64,000 nt of DNA from Calothrix sp. PCC 6303 (GCF_000317435.1 NC_019751.1:1302001-1366000), one strand, 5' to 3'. Positions 18,315 to 27,955 are shown, counted from the first letter of the stretch. The notes: generated from the sequence alone by a model not told the origin. Numbers and translations: made by a program.

Positions 18315-18626
18315 CTAATCAATTAGCCACTCCCCAGCCCGTTCCCCCAAATCCAGAGGAACACTTACAGCTTTACCCAAGCGTGGTTTTTCCCGCGTTT
18401 CCTGAATAAATATTTTTACCTGGGTATCTCCCCCCATCGCGTTTAAGTAATTAGCAATACTATCCAAATGCTCTTGATATTCTGATTCACTGAGTGGAAA
18501 AGAAGCTTGTTCTATATATTTCCACATAATTTGTAAGAATATTTTTCCCTGTGTGCGACGTAACTGGACATCATAGGAGCGTCCCCATCTATCAAGCAAC
18601 AGTTGGCGCAATTCTTGTCCCGTCAT
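18315..18626 (-). CDS. DUF3067 family protein
   Basis: A 103-residue protein conserved in cyanobacteria and plastid-bearing eukaryotes, with no established biochemical role that I can state. Recognised from MTGQELRQLLLDRWGRSYDVQL and the MWKYIEQASFPLSESEY block, with the C-terminal LGERAGEWL. No signal peptide or membrane span. It lies convergent to tatC and divergent from petC; this neighbourhood suggests a link to thylakoid protein assembly, but that is inference. Length is normal. Confidence 0.85.
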   Translation of the reverse strand: MTGQELRQLLLDRWGRSYDVQLRRTQGKIFLQIMWKYIEQASFPLSESEYQEHLDSIANYLNAMGGDTQVKIFIQETREKPRLGKAVSVPLDLGERAGEWLID

Positions 18627-18794
18627 TCTTGTCTCGTTCGTAAAATTTTCTCACCTCTAATTTTACATTTCTTGATGATGTTAATTTACGTGACTCAAGT
18701 ATGATAGGAATATAAAGAAATGTAATGGTACCATAAAAGATGCTAGAAATAACTTTGAAGGGAGAATTCTGGCATAGCGTTGGTTCTTAGCACC

Positions 18795-19035
18795 TTGAAA
18801 AAGAGGAAAAGGGGTAGGGAGCAGGGAGCCAGGGGGAGTAGTACTAAGCGGGGGATTCAATCCCAACTGTGGCTTGCTTCCACGCAAGGGTACGATAACC
18901 ACTCAGCAAAAGCGGGGAAATCAAACCCATATTCGGCAACGCTTGTCGGCAAGCGTGGAAGTTATTTCCCCCCGTCGGCTGACGCTCTGGGAACGCCTGC
19001 TCCTTTTCCCCCTGCCCCCTGCCTCTTGTTGAATT
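18795..19035. repeat. low-complexity spacer with purine-rich and pyrimidine-rich arms
   Basis: A GGGAGCAGGG-type purine run (about 18796-18838) faces a complementary CCCCCTGCCCCCTG run (about 19003-19026), so the block could fold on itself. Between them are GGGGATTCAATCCC and a CGCTTGTCGGCAAGCG hairpin. No gene is seen. It separates the DUF3067 gene from petC. Confidence 0.5.
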
Positions 19036-19106
19036 TCGGCAAGAGTTTCAAGAAAAACTAGAACTCAAATCCAACTGTTAACAAAATACAAAAAAGCGCT
19101 GAGATC

Positions 19107-19646
19107 ATGGCTGAATTTTCAGAATCGATGGATGTTCCCGATATGGGGCGACGCCAGTTCATGAACCTTCTCACATTTGGGACTGTAACTGGTGTAGCTT
19201 TGGGAGCATTGTATCCCGTTGTCAATTATTTTATTCCCCCTGCTAGTGGTACAGGTGGTGGTGGAGCGATCGCAAAAGACGCTTTAGGTAATGACGTGAG
19301 TGTGAGCCAATTTCTGGACTCCCACAACGTAGGCGATCGCGTTCTCGTTCAAGGGCTGAAAGGCGACCCCACCTACATCGTCGTCGAAAGCAAAGAAACC
19401 ATCACCGACTATGGAATTAACGCGATTTGTACCCACTTGGGTTGCGTTGTTCCTTGGAACGCGGCAGAAAACAAATTTAAATGTCCTTGCCACGGTTCAC
19501 AGTATGATGCTACAGGGAAGGTCGTTCGCGGTCCTGCGCCAAGGTCTTTGGCTTTGAGCCATGCTGCCGTTCAAGACGACAAAATCTCACTCACCTCTTG
19601 GACAGAAACCGACTTCCGTACCGAGGAAGAACCCTGGTGGTCATAG
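19107..19646 (+). CDS. petC: Rieske iron-sulfur protein of cytochrome b6f
   Basis: The Rieske subunit carries electrons from plastoquinol to cytochrome f in the thylakoid. The 179-residue protein has a twin-Arg motif (GRRQF, Arg15-Arg16) before its single span, and the 2Fe-2S ligands CTHLGC (Cys108, His110) and CPCHG (Cys126, His129), with Cys113 and Cys128 forming the usual disulfide. Length is normal. petA follows after 172 bp, the classical petCA operon, and tatC, whose product exports this protein, lies upstream. ATG 19107 gives the expected N-terminus. Confidence 0.97.
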   Translation: MAEFSESMDVPDMGRRQFMNLLTFGTVTGVALGALYPVVNYFIPPASGTGGGGAIAKDALGNDVSVSQFLDSHNVGDRVLVQGLKGDPTYIVVESKETITDYGINAICTHLGCVVPWNAAENKFKCPCHGSQYDATGKVVRGPAPRSLALSHAAVQDDKISLTSWTETDFRTEEEPWWS

Positions 19647-19818
19647 TTTGACAGCAAAGAGTGAAAGTTTCAGAGAAAAGAGTTAGTTAGAAGCTAATTT
19701 AGACCTTCTTGTACTAGCATTCATCCCTCAGAACTTATACTTAGCGCTCAAAACTATTTCTAAATCAGTTGACTTCAAGTTATCTAGACATTATCAGAAA
19801 TTCTTTGTCCTTATTGAG

Positions 19819-20820
19819 ATGAGAAAAGCCACCCCCACAGCGCACTTAAGCCGCTGGACTACAGCAATTACCAAATCGTTGCTAATTGCGATCGCATCTG
19901 TCACATTCTTCTTTGGCAGTAGCATTGCTTTCCCCCAAGCAGCATCAGCTTACCCATTTTGGGCACAGCAAACCTACCCAGAAACCCCCCGCGAACCGAC
20001 AGGACGAATCGTTTGTGCAAACTGTCACTTGGCAGCCAAACCTTCGGAAATCGAAGTTCCCCAATCTGTACTACCCGACACAGTATTCAAAGCGGTAGTT
20101 AAGATTCCCTACGATACCAATCTCCAACAAGTTGGTGCGGATGGTTCTAAAGTAGGTTTAAATGTCGGTGCAGTCTTGATGTTGCCAGAAGGTTTTAAAA
20201 TTGCTCCAGAGGATCGCATCTCTGAAGAATTGAAAAAAGAAGTTGGTGACGTTTATTTCCAACCCTACGGTGACGGTAAAGATAATGTTCTCATCGTCGG
20301 ACCATTACCTGGCGAACAATACCAGGAAATCGTCTTCCCTGTTCTTTCTCCTAACCCCGCAACCGATAAAAGTATTCACTTTGGTAAATATCCTGTTTAC
20401 TTAGGTGCTAACCGTGGACGCGGACAAGTATACCCCACAGGCGAAAGAAGCAACAATAACCAATACACAGCACCTGCTGCTGGTACTATTACCAAAATCG
20501 CTAAGGAAGAAGATGGTGATGGTAATGTGAAATATGCAGTTAACATCCAGAAAGAATCTGGTGAAACCGTCACCGAAAAAGTTCCTGCTGGACCAGAGCT
20601 AATTGTATCAGAAGGTCAATCTGTAAAAGCTGGTGATTTCCTCACCAATAATCCTAATGTTGGTGGTTTTGGTCAAAAAGATGCCGAAATCGTCCTTCAA
20701 GACGCTAGCCGTGTTGGTTGGTTAGTCGCTTTTGTTTGCTTAACCATGTTGGCGCAAATCATGCTTGTTCTGAAGAAGAAACAAGTAGAGAAAGTCCAAG
20801 CAGCCGAAATGAATTTCTAG
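19819..20820 (+). CDS. petA: cytochrome f
   Basis: Cytochrome f is the c-type haem subunit of b6f and passes electrons to plastocyanin or cytochrome c6. The 333-residue precursor has a signal peptide that ends at ASA44, giving the mature N-terminus YPFWAQ whose Tyr is the axial haem ligand. The haem motif is CANCH (66-70). A C-terminal span ([20 protein letters not shown]) with a basic end anchors it in the thylakoid. It follows petC, and a strong terminator follows it. Nothing is unusual. Confidence 0.97.
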   Translation: MRKATPTAHLSRWTTAITKSLLIAIASVTFFFGSSIAFPQAASAYPFWAQQTYPETPREPTGRIVCANCHLAAKPSEIEVPQSVLPDTVFKAVVKIPYDTNLQQVGADGSKVGLNVGAVLMLPEGFKIAPEDRISEELKKEVGDVYFQPYGDGKDNVLIVGPLPGEQYQEIVFPVLSPNPATDKSIHFGKYPVYLGANRGRGQVYPTGERSNNNQYTAPAAGTITKIAKEEDGDGNVKYAVNIQKESGETVTEKVPAGPELIVSEGQSVKAGDFLTNNPNVGGFGQKDAEIVLQDASRVGWLVAFVCLTMLAQIMLVLKKKQVEKVQAAEMNF

Positions 20821-20890
20821 GATTTTTCTAGATTTAAAATTAAATAATATGCCAAATTTCCAGTCAAATGGAAGTTTGACTATTGACTTT

Positions 20891-20925
20891 AAGACAGGTT
20901 TATTCCTGTCTTTTATTTTGTTTTG
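20891..20925 (+). terminator. rho-independent terminator of petCA
   Basis: AAGACAGG and CCTGTCTT form an 8-bp stem with loop TTTATT, followed by TTATTTTGTTTT. It lies 70 bp after petA. Confidence 0.88.
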
Positions 20926-20931
20926 ACAAGT

Positions 20932-23244
20932 CTATTGCCATTCCCGCTCTTCAAGTTCCTTAGTCGGCAATAATAAAGTTGCTTCAATTTCATGCCTGAT
21001 ACTAGCTGTCACCTCACAATTGCTATTCAAGCAATCCAGCAGTAGCTGATTAGCATCGTAGTAGCTTTGCAGGGTTTGCTGTTGCTGTTTGCTAAACTGC
21101 CAGTGGTGATCAATATGACGATAATTAACGATCGTCGTTTTTAATTGTTCAACCCAGGCTGAAGAATGTATTTGCCACCAGGCTTGAAATTTTTCTTGGT
21201 TTTGATTTGGATTCGGTAATTCTTCCCTCAGTTGTTGCAGGGATTTATGGAGTCCAGCATCCAAAACGATACCTAAAATGTTGCCGAGAGCATCTCCACA
21301 GGCATGAGCATAGGCAAAATCTTGGCTTCGATCAATTGCACATTCCAGCAATAGATCATCTAATACCACATCCAGAAACATCCCCTGATCGAGGGTACAA
21401 GCCAAAGCAAAATGAGAAGCTATGTGGGGAGTTCGGGCAAGGGCAAGGTAAAATGCCCGTCCTGTCGCAACCTTTGGTTGCGACGGGGTATTACTAGATT
21501 TTTGGCTTGCCCAAGTCAGAAACTCTTGTAGGTAAGGGTCTTGGGCGAGGAGTGCATCAATGTGTTGCTTCATCAACTGCATCAGCCCGTCTGCACTCCG
21601 CAGCATGGCAGATGTCAACAGGAAGATTTCGCGCCAGTGAGGATCAGTGATGTGACTAACTAATCCTCCCAAAGCTTGCTCCAATGCTTGGAGGTTATGA
21701 CTAGCGACGATTTTTCTTGCTGTGAAGTATTCTTGAAATGCTAGATAGGAGAAAGAGAAAATTCCCCGCGCTCGTTCTGTTAGTAGCCCATGTTGTGCCT
21801 CTATCGCCTTTAGCACCGCTTCGCTTTCTAATTGCAGTTCCTCTGGCTCCATTGGTAAATCAGGTAAATTCCGAATATAGTCACCAATGTATTCCTCAAT
21901 TACACGTTGCTCAAAGAAGTACTGACCCTCTTCAAAGGTTGCTGCTGCAATTTGGCTCAATAATTTGAGCTTTTGTGGTAGTAAAAATCCTCTGTAAACG
22001 TCATCTCGTTCAACACCTCTAGCTTCATCCCATTTTCCCAAAAGCAGATCTAACCCTTGCTTATAGAAATCAGTCCGCTTAGTGGGAAATTTTTCTTGAC
22101 CATGGAACACCCAGCAAGCAAGATGCAAAAATAGGGGTGTGATGACGAGTTGGCGAAATTGCCAGTTTTCAGGTAAGTCCAGCTTTTGAATAAACTTACC
22201 AGACTGTACTTGCCCAGCTTGATTACCTGTTTTGCTGAATACTGCAAACCATTTTCGAGCAAAGGTGGTAATTTGCTCTTGGGTAAACGGGGCAACCTCA
22301 ACATCGGTAAAGCCTCGGATTGTTAGCTTTTGAGCTGCTGTTCGGCAGGTTGCTACAAATATATTTTTGTGGTATTTGTCCGAAAACCTGCGAATTTCCC
22401 TTAAAACAGCATTACTTTCTTGGTTAAGAACTTCATCCATCCCATCAAGCAGCACTAAAACTCTGCCTGCCTGAAGCAAGGTTTCAATGGTTGAGGGGTC
22501 TAAAATTCTAGACGTGAGAAAGTAAGAGCGAATATAGCTTAATAGGCTGAACTCGCCGCTGATCCTAGACTCTTCAACAAAATTCCTCAAGACGATAAAA
22601 ACAGGAACCAGATTTGCTGCAAATATGCCTCGGTTACATTGAATAGCGAGATGTTGCAAGAAAGTAGTTTTACCTACTCCTGGTTTACCCAACACCCTCA
22701 GCTTGGAGTAGGTTTCAATTGCTTGCATACCTGGTATTTGTTTTTGCTCAATCTCACCTAAGCCAAAGCGGTCAAATTCTTCTCGATTAATGTTTTGCAG
22801 GTTAGAGATATCTAACCATTGTTGACTGGGAATTTCTTCTAGAATATTGACATCAATATATATGTCATCGATCGCAACGGGATGACCGATATCTAATAAT
22901 TGTAATATCCCACATTGGTCTTGAATTTTTTCCCGGCATTGCGATCGCACTTGTTGAACTAAGGCATCAATATCTAGAGTTGGAACCCGGGGAACTTCGA
23001 TCCGATCTAAAAATTCATCTGGGGGATCGGCAGCAATTTCCCGCCAATTCAGTTCCAATATGGAACAAATTTCCAAAAAAATATGACGTTCAACTGGACG
23101 ACCACTGAAAAATCGCCAAATTGGTTGTCGAGTTTTCAAGTTGACTTCAAAAGCCAAATTTTCCTGAGTCCACCCCTTCCGGGCAAATGCTCTTTTAGAC
23201 TCTTGAATTCCGGTAAGTGATGCTTGCAGCGATCGCTTGACCAT
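20932..23244 (-). CDS. NACHT-domain NTPase with HTH-like N-terminus
   Basis: A 770-residue NLR-like STAND protein. The first 70 residues (WTQENLAFEVNLKTRQPIW, then FLEICSILELNW) look like a helix-turn-helix of the XRE type. The NACHT domain has Walker A GKPGVGKTT (186-194), Walker B VLVLLDGMDEV (262-272) and the ATCRT sensor (299-303). The later FSYLAFQEYFTARKIV is the winged-helix signature of NACHT proteins. The C-terminal 250 residues are helical and not recognised. Related bacterial NACHT proteins are known in phage defence; here the role is not shown. The gene is convergent to petA and has no partner gene on its strand. Confidence 0.88.
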   Translation of the reverse strand: MVKRSLQASLTGIQESKRAFARKGWTQENLAFEVNLKTRQPIWRFFSGRPVERHIFLEICSILELNWREIAADPPDEFLDRIEVPRVPTLDIDALVQQVRSQCREKIQDQCGILQLLDIGHPVAIDDIYIDVNILEEIPSQQWLDISNLQNINREEFDRFGLGEIEQKQIPGMQAIETYSKLRVLGKPGVGKTTFLQHLAIQCNRGIFAANLVPVFIVLRNFVEESRISGEFSLLSYIRSYFLTSRILDPSTIETLLQAGRVLVLLDGMDEVLNQESNAVLREIRRFSDKYHKNIFVATCRTAAQKLTIRGFTDVEVAPFTQEQITTFARKWFAVFSKTGNQAGQVQSGKFIQKLDLPENWQFRQLVITPLFLHLACWVFHGQEKFPTKRTDFYKQGLDLLLGKWDEARGVERDDVYRGFLLPQKLKLLSQIAAATFEEGQYFFEQRVIEEYIGDYIRNLPDLPMEPEELQLESEAVLKAIEAQHGLLTERARGIFSFSYLAFQEYFTARKIVASHNLQALEQALGGLVSHITDPHWREIFLLTSAMLRSADGLMQLMKQHIDALLAQDPYLQEFLTWASQKSSNTPSQPKVATGRAFYLALARTPHIASHFALACTLDQGMFLDVVLDDLLLECAIDRSQDFAYAHACGDALGNILGIVLDAGLHKSLQQLREELPNPNQNQEKFQAWWQIHSSAWVEQLKTTIVNYRHIDHHWQFSKQQQQTLQSYYDANQLLLDCLNSNCEVTASIRHEIEATLLLPTKELEEREWQ

Positions 23245-23778
23245 AAAATATAAAACTCATAATGGAAATTTATAACTTCAATTTTTACCAACACTATAAA
23301 CTTTATAGATTCTCTAATTATAGGATTACTGGCTAAATTTAAATCAAACAAAAGTTAGAGATACACTTTCTAAGTGGTAGTAGAAATTTCTCAGTATGAA
23401 TAGCCAATAATTTTGCTTTCGATTGAAGGGTAGCCAAATCACGATCTGCTAGAGATGACATTACGCGATCGCATAATATCACTGCGTAAGTTCTATTTTC
23501 TTACTTTTTGTGTCGTAACTGAAGCAAATAAAGCAAATCAACCCAGAAATGAAACGGCACCCTCTCATGATACAGGGGAATCAATCAGTATAGGGCTTAT
23601 CAACAAAATAACCTTGACATTGATTGAGTTAGAAATGCTCTTCCAGTTAACTTCCGAAGTGTAAAAGTTATTTCTTGACTACTCCTAAGACATCAGTCAC
23701 CCTACGCCCGGTTAACTTCTCCCTAGGGTTTCCAGATTTTTTAGCATTGTTGCACCTGAAATCACAATTGGGACTGCC
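23245..23778. other. spacer upstream of the NACHT and response-regulator genes
   Basis: 534 bases between divergent genes. It holds a GCGATCGC octamer near 23465 and should contain both promoters. A 69-codon open frame at 23455-23664 shows no family features and I do not accept it as a gene. Confidence 0.5.
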
Positions 23779-24285
23779 ATGTATAAATTTAATAGATTTC
23801 CTACTAATCTTTCATCCCTCCAAGGGTTGCGAGTACTGGTTGTAGATAATAACGTCGATTTTTGTTACATGATAACGCTGCTACTGGAATTCTATGGTGT
23901 GGAGGTGCAAACGGCATTTCTAGCCCAGTCTGCTCTGAAGACATTCAGACAATGGCAACCTGATGTCCTCCTAAGTGACCTTGCCTTACCTGACGAAGAT
24001 GGCTATAAACTAATTCAAGAAGTAAGAACCAAAGCTGGAGAGCGAGGAGAAGCAGTGCTAGCCATTGCTGTGACTGGCTATGTCGATGAAAAGATGCTTC
24101 AACGTGCTTTGAATGCTGGGTTTGATATATGGTTCACCAAACCCCTGGATTTTGACGAGTTCCTTACCATGCTTGACTGTTTAGCAATTTGCCAACAGTC
24201 TTCATATGCAATCGCTCAACGGATTTTGGGTAATGTCTCTAAACAGAATGAACCAAGCCTTGAAAAGCAGTTAAATCTAACTTAG
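23779..24285 (+). CDS. single-domain response regulator (CheY-like)
   Basis: A 168-residue receiver protein with no output domain. The phosphoacceptor is Asp67 in VLLSDLALPDEDG, with the switch Thr in AVTGY and the conserved Lys in FTKPLDFDEF. The acidic pocket is VVDNN, so one of the usual two acids is Asn, which may alter Mg binding. The C-terminal 40 residues are low in known motifs. No histidine kinase is adjacent, so its partner is elsewhere. It probably acts through protein contact. Confidence 0.88.
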   Translation: MYKFNRFPTNLSSLQGLRVLVVDNNVDFCYMITLLLEFYGVEVQTAFLAQSALKTFRQWQPDVLLSDLALPDEDGYKLIQEVRTKAGERGEAVLAIAVTGYVDEKMLQRALNAGFDIWFTKPLDFDEFLTMLDCLAICQQSSYAIAQRILGNVSKQNEPSLEKQLNLT

Positions 24286-24361
24286 CATCAACATTTTTGA
24301 AACACTATCCATAATACATTTGTGAATCGATTAATCAATTAAATCTTTATTCCGGAGAATT

Positions 24362-24811
24362 ATGTTAGATATCGATGAAATGAGCACAAAAGAGATGCAC
24401 GATTTCTTACAGAAAGTAGGACATGGACATTTGGGTTGCACGTTTGAAGGACATCCCTACGTTGTGCCTATGCAGTATTATTTTGGAGAGCCAAATATCT
24501 ACATCTTCACCACAATTGGCATGAAGACCAAATATATGGACGCTAATCCAGAAGTCTGCTTGCAAGTAGAAGACGTTCATGATCTAAAGCATTGGCGCAG
24601 CGTTACCGTGACAGGTAGAGCCGAGCATATCACTCTTCAACAAGACATCGATCGCGTGATGGAATTGGTCAAAAATCAAAATCCAACCCTTTCCCCAGCT
24701 ATAAATCGAACCTGGATTGATGCCTGGGGTCGCGGGGAAGTCATGGCACTCTACCAGATCCATCCTACTGAGATTAGTGGACGAACCACTGATGGAATCA
24801 GTAGTAAGTAG
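24362..24811 (+). CDS. pyridoxamine 5'-phosphate oxidase-like flavin-binding protein
   Basis: A 149-residue protein of the PNPOx-like split-barrel fold that binds FMN or F420; many members are nitroreductase-like or of unknown function. The family block is GHLGCTFEGHPYVVPMQYYF near residues 21-41, with later WRSVTVTGRAEHI. A ribosome site CCGGAG precedes ATG 24362. The gene lies 76 bp after the response regulator and might share its transcript. True vitamin B6 oxidase activity is unlikely given the short length. Substrate unknown. Confidence 0.85.
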   Translation: MLDIDEMSTKEMHDFLQKVGHGHLGCTFEGHPYVVPMQYYFGEPNIYIFTTIGMKTKYMDANPEVCLQVEDVHDLKHWRSVTVTGRAEHITLQQDIDRVMELVKNQNPTLSPAINRTWIDAWGRGEVMALYQIHPTEISGRTTDGISSK

Positions 24812-24845
24812 TCACCAAGTTGTGTGCTATTGCTCCGTAAGTATA

Positions 24846-24942
24846 GAGTGAACTACCACACACTGACCTATGCCTGCGGCAGGCTAACGCCAACAGTACA
24901 GTGTGGGCTTCCCAATTCATCGGGAATAGCCTCCAGAACTTC
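24846..24942 (-). mobile_element. solo 3' end of an IS200/IS605-type element (tnpB relic)
   Basis: On the minus strand, codons reading VLEAIPDELGSPHC, then a stop at 24868-24870, match the C-terminus of TnpB-type nucleases. The rest of tnpB is absent; a stop lies just upstream. The end AGAGTGAACTA is shared with the second relic at 38299-38373. Confidence 0.6.
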
Positions 24943-24979
24943 TTAAGGAATGTGGATTAAATAAAGTACACAGAGTCGG

Positions 24980-25028
24980 GTGTGTAGGGTTCCTTGCGGC
25001 ATCCAAGAAAAGCGAAGCGTAACGCACC
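24980..25028. repeat. dispersed TAACGCACC repeat, partial copy
   Basis: TGTAGGGT at the left and TAACGCACC at the right mark a diverged copy of the family also seen at 8368-8432 and 58909-58987. The surrounding 24812-25259 spacer holds this and the tnpB relic but no gene. Confidence 0.5.
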
Positions 25029-25259
25029 ATTTCATATTCAAGCAAAATTGCATGTTATTAAATTCCCGTTCCTAAGTACCTCAACAAAATTAAATATACA
25101 TTTGTCATTGCGTAGCTTGCTTATTTGCAGGGGTGCGAAGCGTTCGCTTTGGTAGCTAACTTGGCGAAGGTCAATCAGCTAACCTTTACCGAGTATTTTT
25201 ATCATCTCTTTTTGAGGCTGACGGAACAAATCCAGAAAATCTAATTTCAGGAGAAATCC

Positions 25260-25793
25260 ATGATGTATAAGAAGTTAACTCAGACAATATTGCTGGGATT
25301 TGCTCTATGGCTTTGCCTCTTGGTTGGTGTTGGGCAAAATCCGATCATAGCAGCAACTTTTACGAAGACTGGATCGATATCTCAAGAAAGGATGCAAACT
25401 ATGTCTGAAGAAACCCTCAATCTAGAATCGGAAGTAGATCGCTTTCTCGGATCGATTCCCGCAGGCTATTATACGATTGCCAGTGTCGGAGGGTTGAAAA
25501 ACCTGTTAGAAAACCCTCAAACTCTATTGGTGGATGTGCGAGAACCCTCTGAGTATGAGTCGGGACATATACCTAACGCGATCAATATTCCGCTGCGAAC
25601 TTTGACTCATAATCTGGACAAAATCGTGCGCGATGCCCACGGGGTAAACCCCGTAGTTTTGTATTGTTCAACAGGCTATCGATCGGCTATGGGGGTAATG
25701 ACATTGCACCTATTGGGCTATGAGAATATTCAGGGTTTTCCACCTAGCTTTGCAGCCTGGCAAGCCGCAGGAGAAGCGATAACCTCCAGGTAA
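25260..25793 (+). CDS. exported rhodanese-like protein
   Basis: Rhodanese domains move sulfane sulfur or sense thiols through an active-site cysteine. The 177-residue protein has an N-terminal hydrophobic signal (ILLGFALWLCLLVGVG, about 10-25). The domain spans about residues 75-177, with LLVDVREPSEYESGHIPNAINIP and the active loop VVLYCSTGYRSA with Cys136. A ribosome site AGGAG lies 6 bp before ATG 25260. The following gene is also for an exported protein, and the pair may be co-transcribed. The substrate is unknown. Confidence 0.88.
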   Translation: MMYKKLTQTILLGFALWLCLLVGVGQNPIIAATFTKTGSISQERMQTMSEETLNLESEVDRFLGSIPAGYYTIASVGGLKNLLENPQTLLVDVREPSEYESGHIPNAINIPLRTLTHNLDKIVRDAHGVNPVVLYCSTGYRSAMGVMTLHLLGYENIQGFPPSFAAWQAAGEAITSR

Positions 25794-25917
25794 TACACCA
25801 AAGCGATTCGGGATAAAACCCCTAATTACTCTGAAATTTCCAGAAATTTTAACAATATTGGGGGTCTAATTCCCCTGCAACTATTACTTGCTGTTTAACT
25901 TTATCAGGACTTTTGTG

Positions 25918-26448
25918 ATGAACTCTATCTACTTCAACGCATCTAAAATTCGCCCGATGCGCTGGCTGCTGGCTGCTTGGCTCTGCGTCTTAGTGCTTGT
26001 TTGCAGTCCCTTACCCGCCGTTGCTGCTGTGACACAAATCGAAGAATATCCAGGGCAAATGCTCTATCAATCCCGGCAAACCCTGCAAGATCAGACCGGA
26101 AATTCCTGGCAGGCAATTGCCTTCAAGCGCATTCATCCTGAAGGTAGTGCTATTGTCTCTCTGCGGCTAGTGGGCTTTGCTGATGAGGTGAAATTCGATC
26201 ACACTCAACCACTGGCGCTAACAACATCTATGGGGCAAACCCTAACCGCCAAGGATATTTCTAGCGAAATTTCTCAGAATACACCAACCCCACCGAATGT
26301 CGCAGAATATGACATTAAGTCTGTCCTACCGCAGTTGCAGGCTGAAATTCCCCTTCACCTAACTTTACCGATGGTAACTGGTTCCGCGATCGAGTTACAA
26401 ATCCCATCCACTGCGATTGAAGAGTGGCAAGCAGTTTCTGTTCGTTGA
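25918..26448 (+). CDS. DUF3122 family exported protein
   Basis: A cyanobacterial protein of about 176 residues with no known activity. A signal peptide-like N-terminus (WLLAAWLCVLVLVCSPLPAVAAV) precedes the domain, recognised from YPGQMLYQSRQTLQDQTGNSWQ cut here to its core features: a YQSR stretch followed by SWQAIAFKR. I chose ATG 25918; a TTG at 25888 would add ten residues ahead of it without purpose. The gene follows the rhodanese gene by 124 bp on the same strand. Periplasmic or lumenal location is inferred from the signal. Confidence 0.75.
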   Translation: MNSIYFNASKIRPMRWLLAAWLCVLVLVCSPLPAVAAVTQIEEYPGQMLYQSRQTLQDQTGNSWQAIAFKRIHPEGSAIVSLRLVGFADEVKFDHTQPLALTTSMGQTLTAKDISSEISQNTPTPPNVAEYDIKSVLPQLQAEIPLHLTLPMVTGSAIELQIPSTAIEEWQAVSVR

Positions 26449-26527
26449 TAACCCCAAAAGCCCAAACTGATGAATCCCTTCGTATAGCGCAAGGGGCATA
26501 CAAGAAAGCTACTTCAGACTTGAAGGT

Positions 26528-26564
26528 TTGCTCTACGGTTCTCAAAATAGACGAGGTTTAACTC
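26528..26564. repeat. solo end of the TAAACCT inverted-repeat family
   Basis: CTACGGTTCTCAAAATAGAC followed by GAGGTTTA matches the right ends at 7354 and 58856. No matching left end is seen nearby. Confidence 0.5.
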
Positions 26565-26699
26565 ACTATACCTTTGGAATGATTTAGCCGAAATTATACA
26601 AATTAGACGTTTTCAAACGCTTGCTGAAACATGATTTCTAACAGTGGGATGTAATGCTAGCTCTTGTTACAAAATTACACACTCACTAGGTAAAACTAA

Positions 26700-27113
26700 A
26701 TGGCTGATATCATCGATACTGCTGTTGCTGCTGGTTCTTTCAATACATTGGTTGCTGCTGTGAAGGCTGCTGGTTTAGTAGATACTCTTAAAGGAAAAGG
26801 TCCATTTACCCTTTTCGCACCTAATGATGAGGCATTTGCTAAACTTCCCAAAGGGACTGTAGATGCGTTACTCAAGGATATTCCAAAACTCAAAAAAATC
26901 CTCACTTACCACGTTGTTTCCGGCAAAGTTATGGCTGCTGATGTAGTGAAACTGAAGTCAGCTAAAACTGTTGAAGGTGAAGATGTGAAAATTGACGCTT
27001 CTCAAGGCGTAAAGGTCAATAATGCCACAGTCACAACACCGGATGTTGCTGCTGATAATGGTGTAATCCACATCATCGACACAGTATTAATGCCTGCGTT
27101 AACACCTGCGTAA
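26700..27113 (+). CDS. fasciclin (FAS1) domain protein
   Basis: A 137-residue single FAS1 domain. FAS1 domains are adhesion modules in many organisms, and in cyanobacteria small single-domain forms are common. The H-box is seen in [12 protein letters not shown] and the second conserved block in [12 protein letters not shown]. There is no signal peptide, so the protein is probably cytoplasmic or exported by another route. The gene is flanked by spacers with hairpins. The function in this organism is not known. Confidence 0.92.
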   Translation: MADIIDTAVAAGSFNTLVAAVKAAGLVDTLKGKGPFTLFAPNDEAFAKLPKGTVDALLKDIPKLKKILTYHVVSGKVMAADVVKLKSAKTVEGEDVKIDASQGVKVNNATVTTPDVAADNGVIHIIDTVLMPALTPA

Positions 27114-27160
27114 GTTTTCCGGATAATACGGCATTGCTAAATTCTTGTATAAATCCAAAT

Positions 27161-27184
27161 GTAGAGATGTTGCCACGTCTTTAC
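27161..27184. repeat. imperfect GTAGAGA...TCTTTAC palindrome
   Basis: GTAGAGATGT and ACGTCTTTAC pair around TGCC, with two G-T mismatches, 47 bp after the fasciclin gene. A diverged member of the GAGACGT palindrome family. Confidence 0.5.
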
Positions 27185-27247
27185 AAGGGTTTTGAAGAAT
27201 AAGACCCTAAATTGTACATTCGATTGGTAGCGCTGGAAATATTATTC

Positions 27248-27281
27248 ATGGGGCAGCAACTGAAGCTAGTTGCTGCCCCAT
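27248..27281. terminator. perfect 14-bp hairpin after the fasciclin gene
   Basis: ATGGGGCAGCAACT and AGTTGCTGCCCCAT form a 14-bp stem with a 6-base loop. There is no clear T tract, so it may be a repeat as well as a transcription end. Confidence 0.5.
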
Positions 27282-27438
27282 AGCTTTCAATATGTATTTT
27301 GTAGCAGAAAATTCAATATCATTATTTATTTTATTTGGCAAGAAAAATGGCAGCTTTGTAATAAAAGCGTTATATTTAGTCTATATCGAATCACAAAACC
27401 GAAAGTAAAACTGTAGAAGTGCTTTAGTGATTGAATAA

Positions 27439-27570
27439 CTCGGTAGGCTGAATGACTACGCCATCGAACCTAAACAATCCGTGATAAATGAGCATCGGTT
27501 TAACTTCACTCAGTATTTAGAAAAATTCAATAGACTTTTAGCTCTCACCTATGAGGAAACCTGGGTGTGA
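27439..27570 (+). pseudogene. possible small-gene remnant
   Basis: An open frame of 43 codons without a good start, ending TQYLEKFNRLLALTYEETWV, then a stop at 27568-27570. The composition looks protein-like, but I recognise no family and see no ribosome site. It may be the C-terminal remnant of a lost gene. Low certainty. Confidence 0.25.
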
Positions 27571-27655
27571 TTAGTACGTTGACTAGCTTGTAGAAAATCT
27601 AATTTTACCACACAGTATATCCTCCTCACTCTTGCAAAACGTAAGAATCAAACTA

Positions 27656-27886
27656 ATGAAAACTAATGTTGCTTTAACTAATCCGTCTCTGTTCAGTTCC
27701 GTCGTCTTCAAAGATGATTTCAATCATTTTGAAAAAATCAAGGCAACTCAAGCCTGGTCCCTACTTTTGACTGCGGGGAGAGCAGATAAGGCACTTGGAT
27801 TAAGCTCGAAGGTAGGGCGTTTTTTAAACCTTGGCTTAATAGCTATTGCAGGTTTTGCCTGGATTTTCTTATTCCGACCTTTCTAA
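27656..27886 (+). CDS. small predicted single-span membrane protein
   Basis: A 76-residue hypothetical protein. The N-terminal half is polar (MKTNVALTNPSLFSSVVFKD) and the C-terminus is hydrophobic (FLNLGLIAIAGFAWIFLF), compatible with a tail anchor. I prefer ATG 27656 to a TTG at 27632. It lies upstream of the stress operon but 341 bp away, so it may be a separate unit. I do not recognise the family. Confidence 0.5.
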   Translation: MKTNVALTNPSLFSSVVFKDDFNHFEKIKATQAWSLLLTAGRADKALGLSSKVGRFLNLGLIAIAGFAWIFLFRPF

Positions 27887-27955
27887 ACAAGTATCGCTGA
27901 AACAAGTAGGGCAACTACCAAAGTTAGCTTCTAGATAAGTTTCATCACACATAAA

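Noticed and set aside
18841-18930. tRNA-like stretch on the minus strand (GCTGAGTGGTTAT and GGGATTGAATCCC)
   Set aside because: It looks like a D arm and T arm, but there is no proper T-loop (GGTTCRA), no anticodon stem and no acceptor pairing. I treat it as spacer repeat, perhaps derived from a tRNA.
23455-23664. 69-codon frame starting at a GCGATCGC-containing sequence
   Set aside because: No family pattern, no ribosome site, mixed composition. Probably chance.
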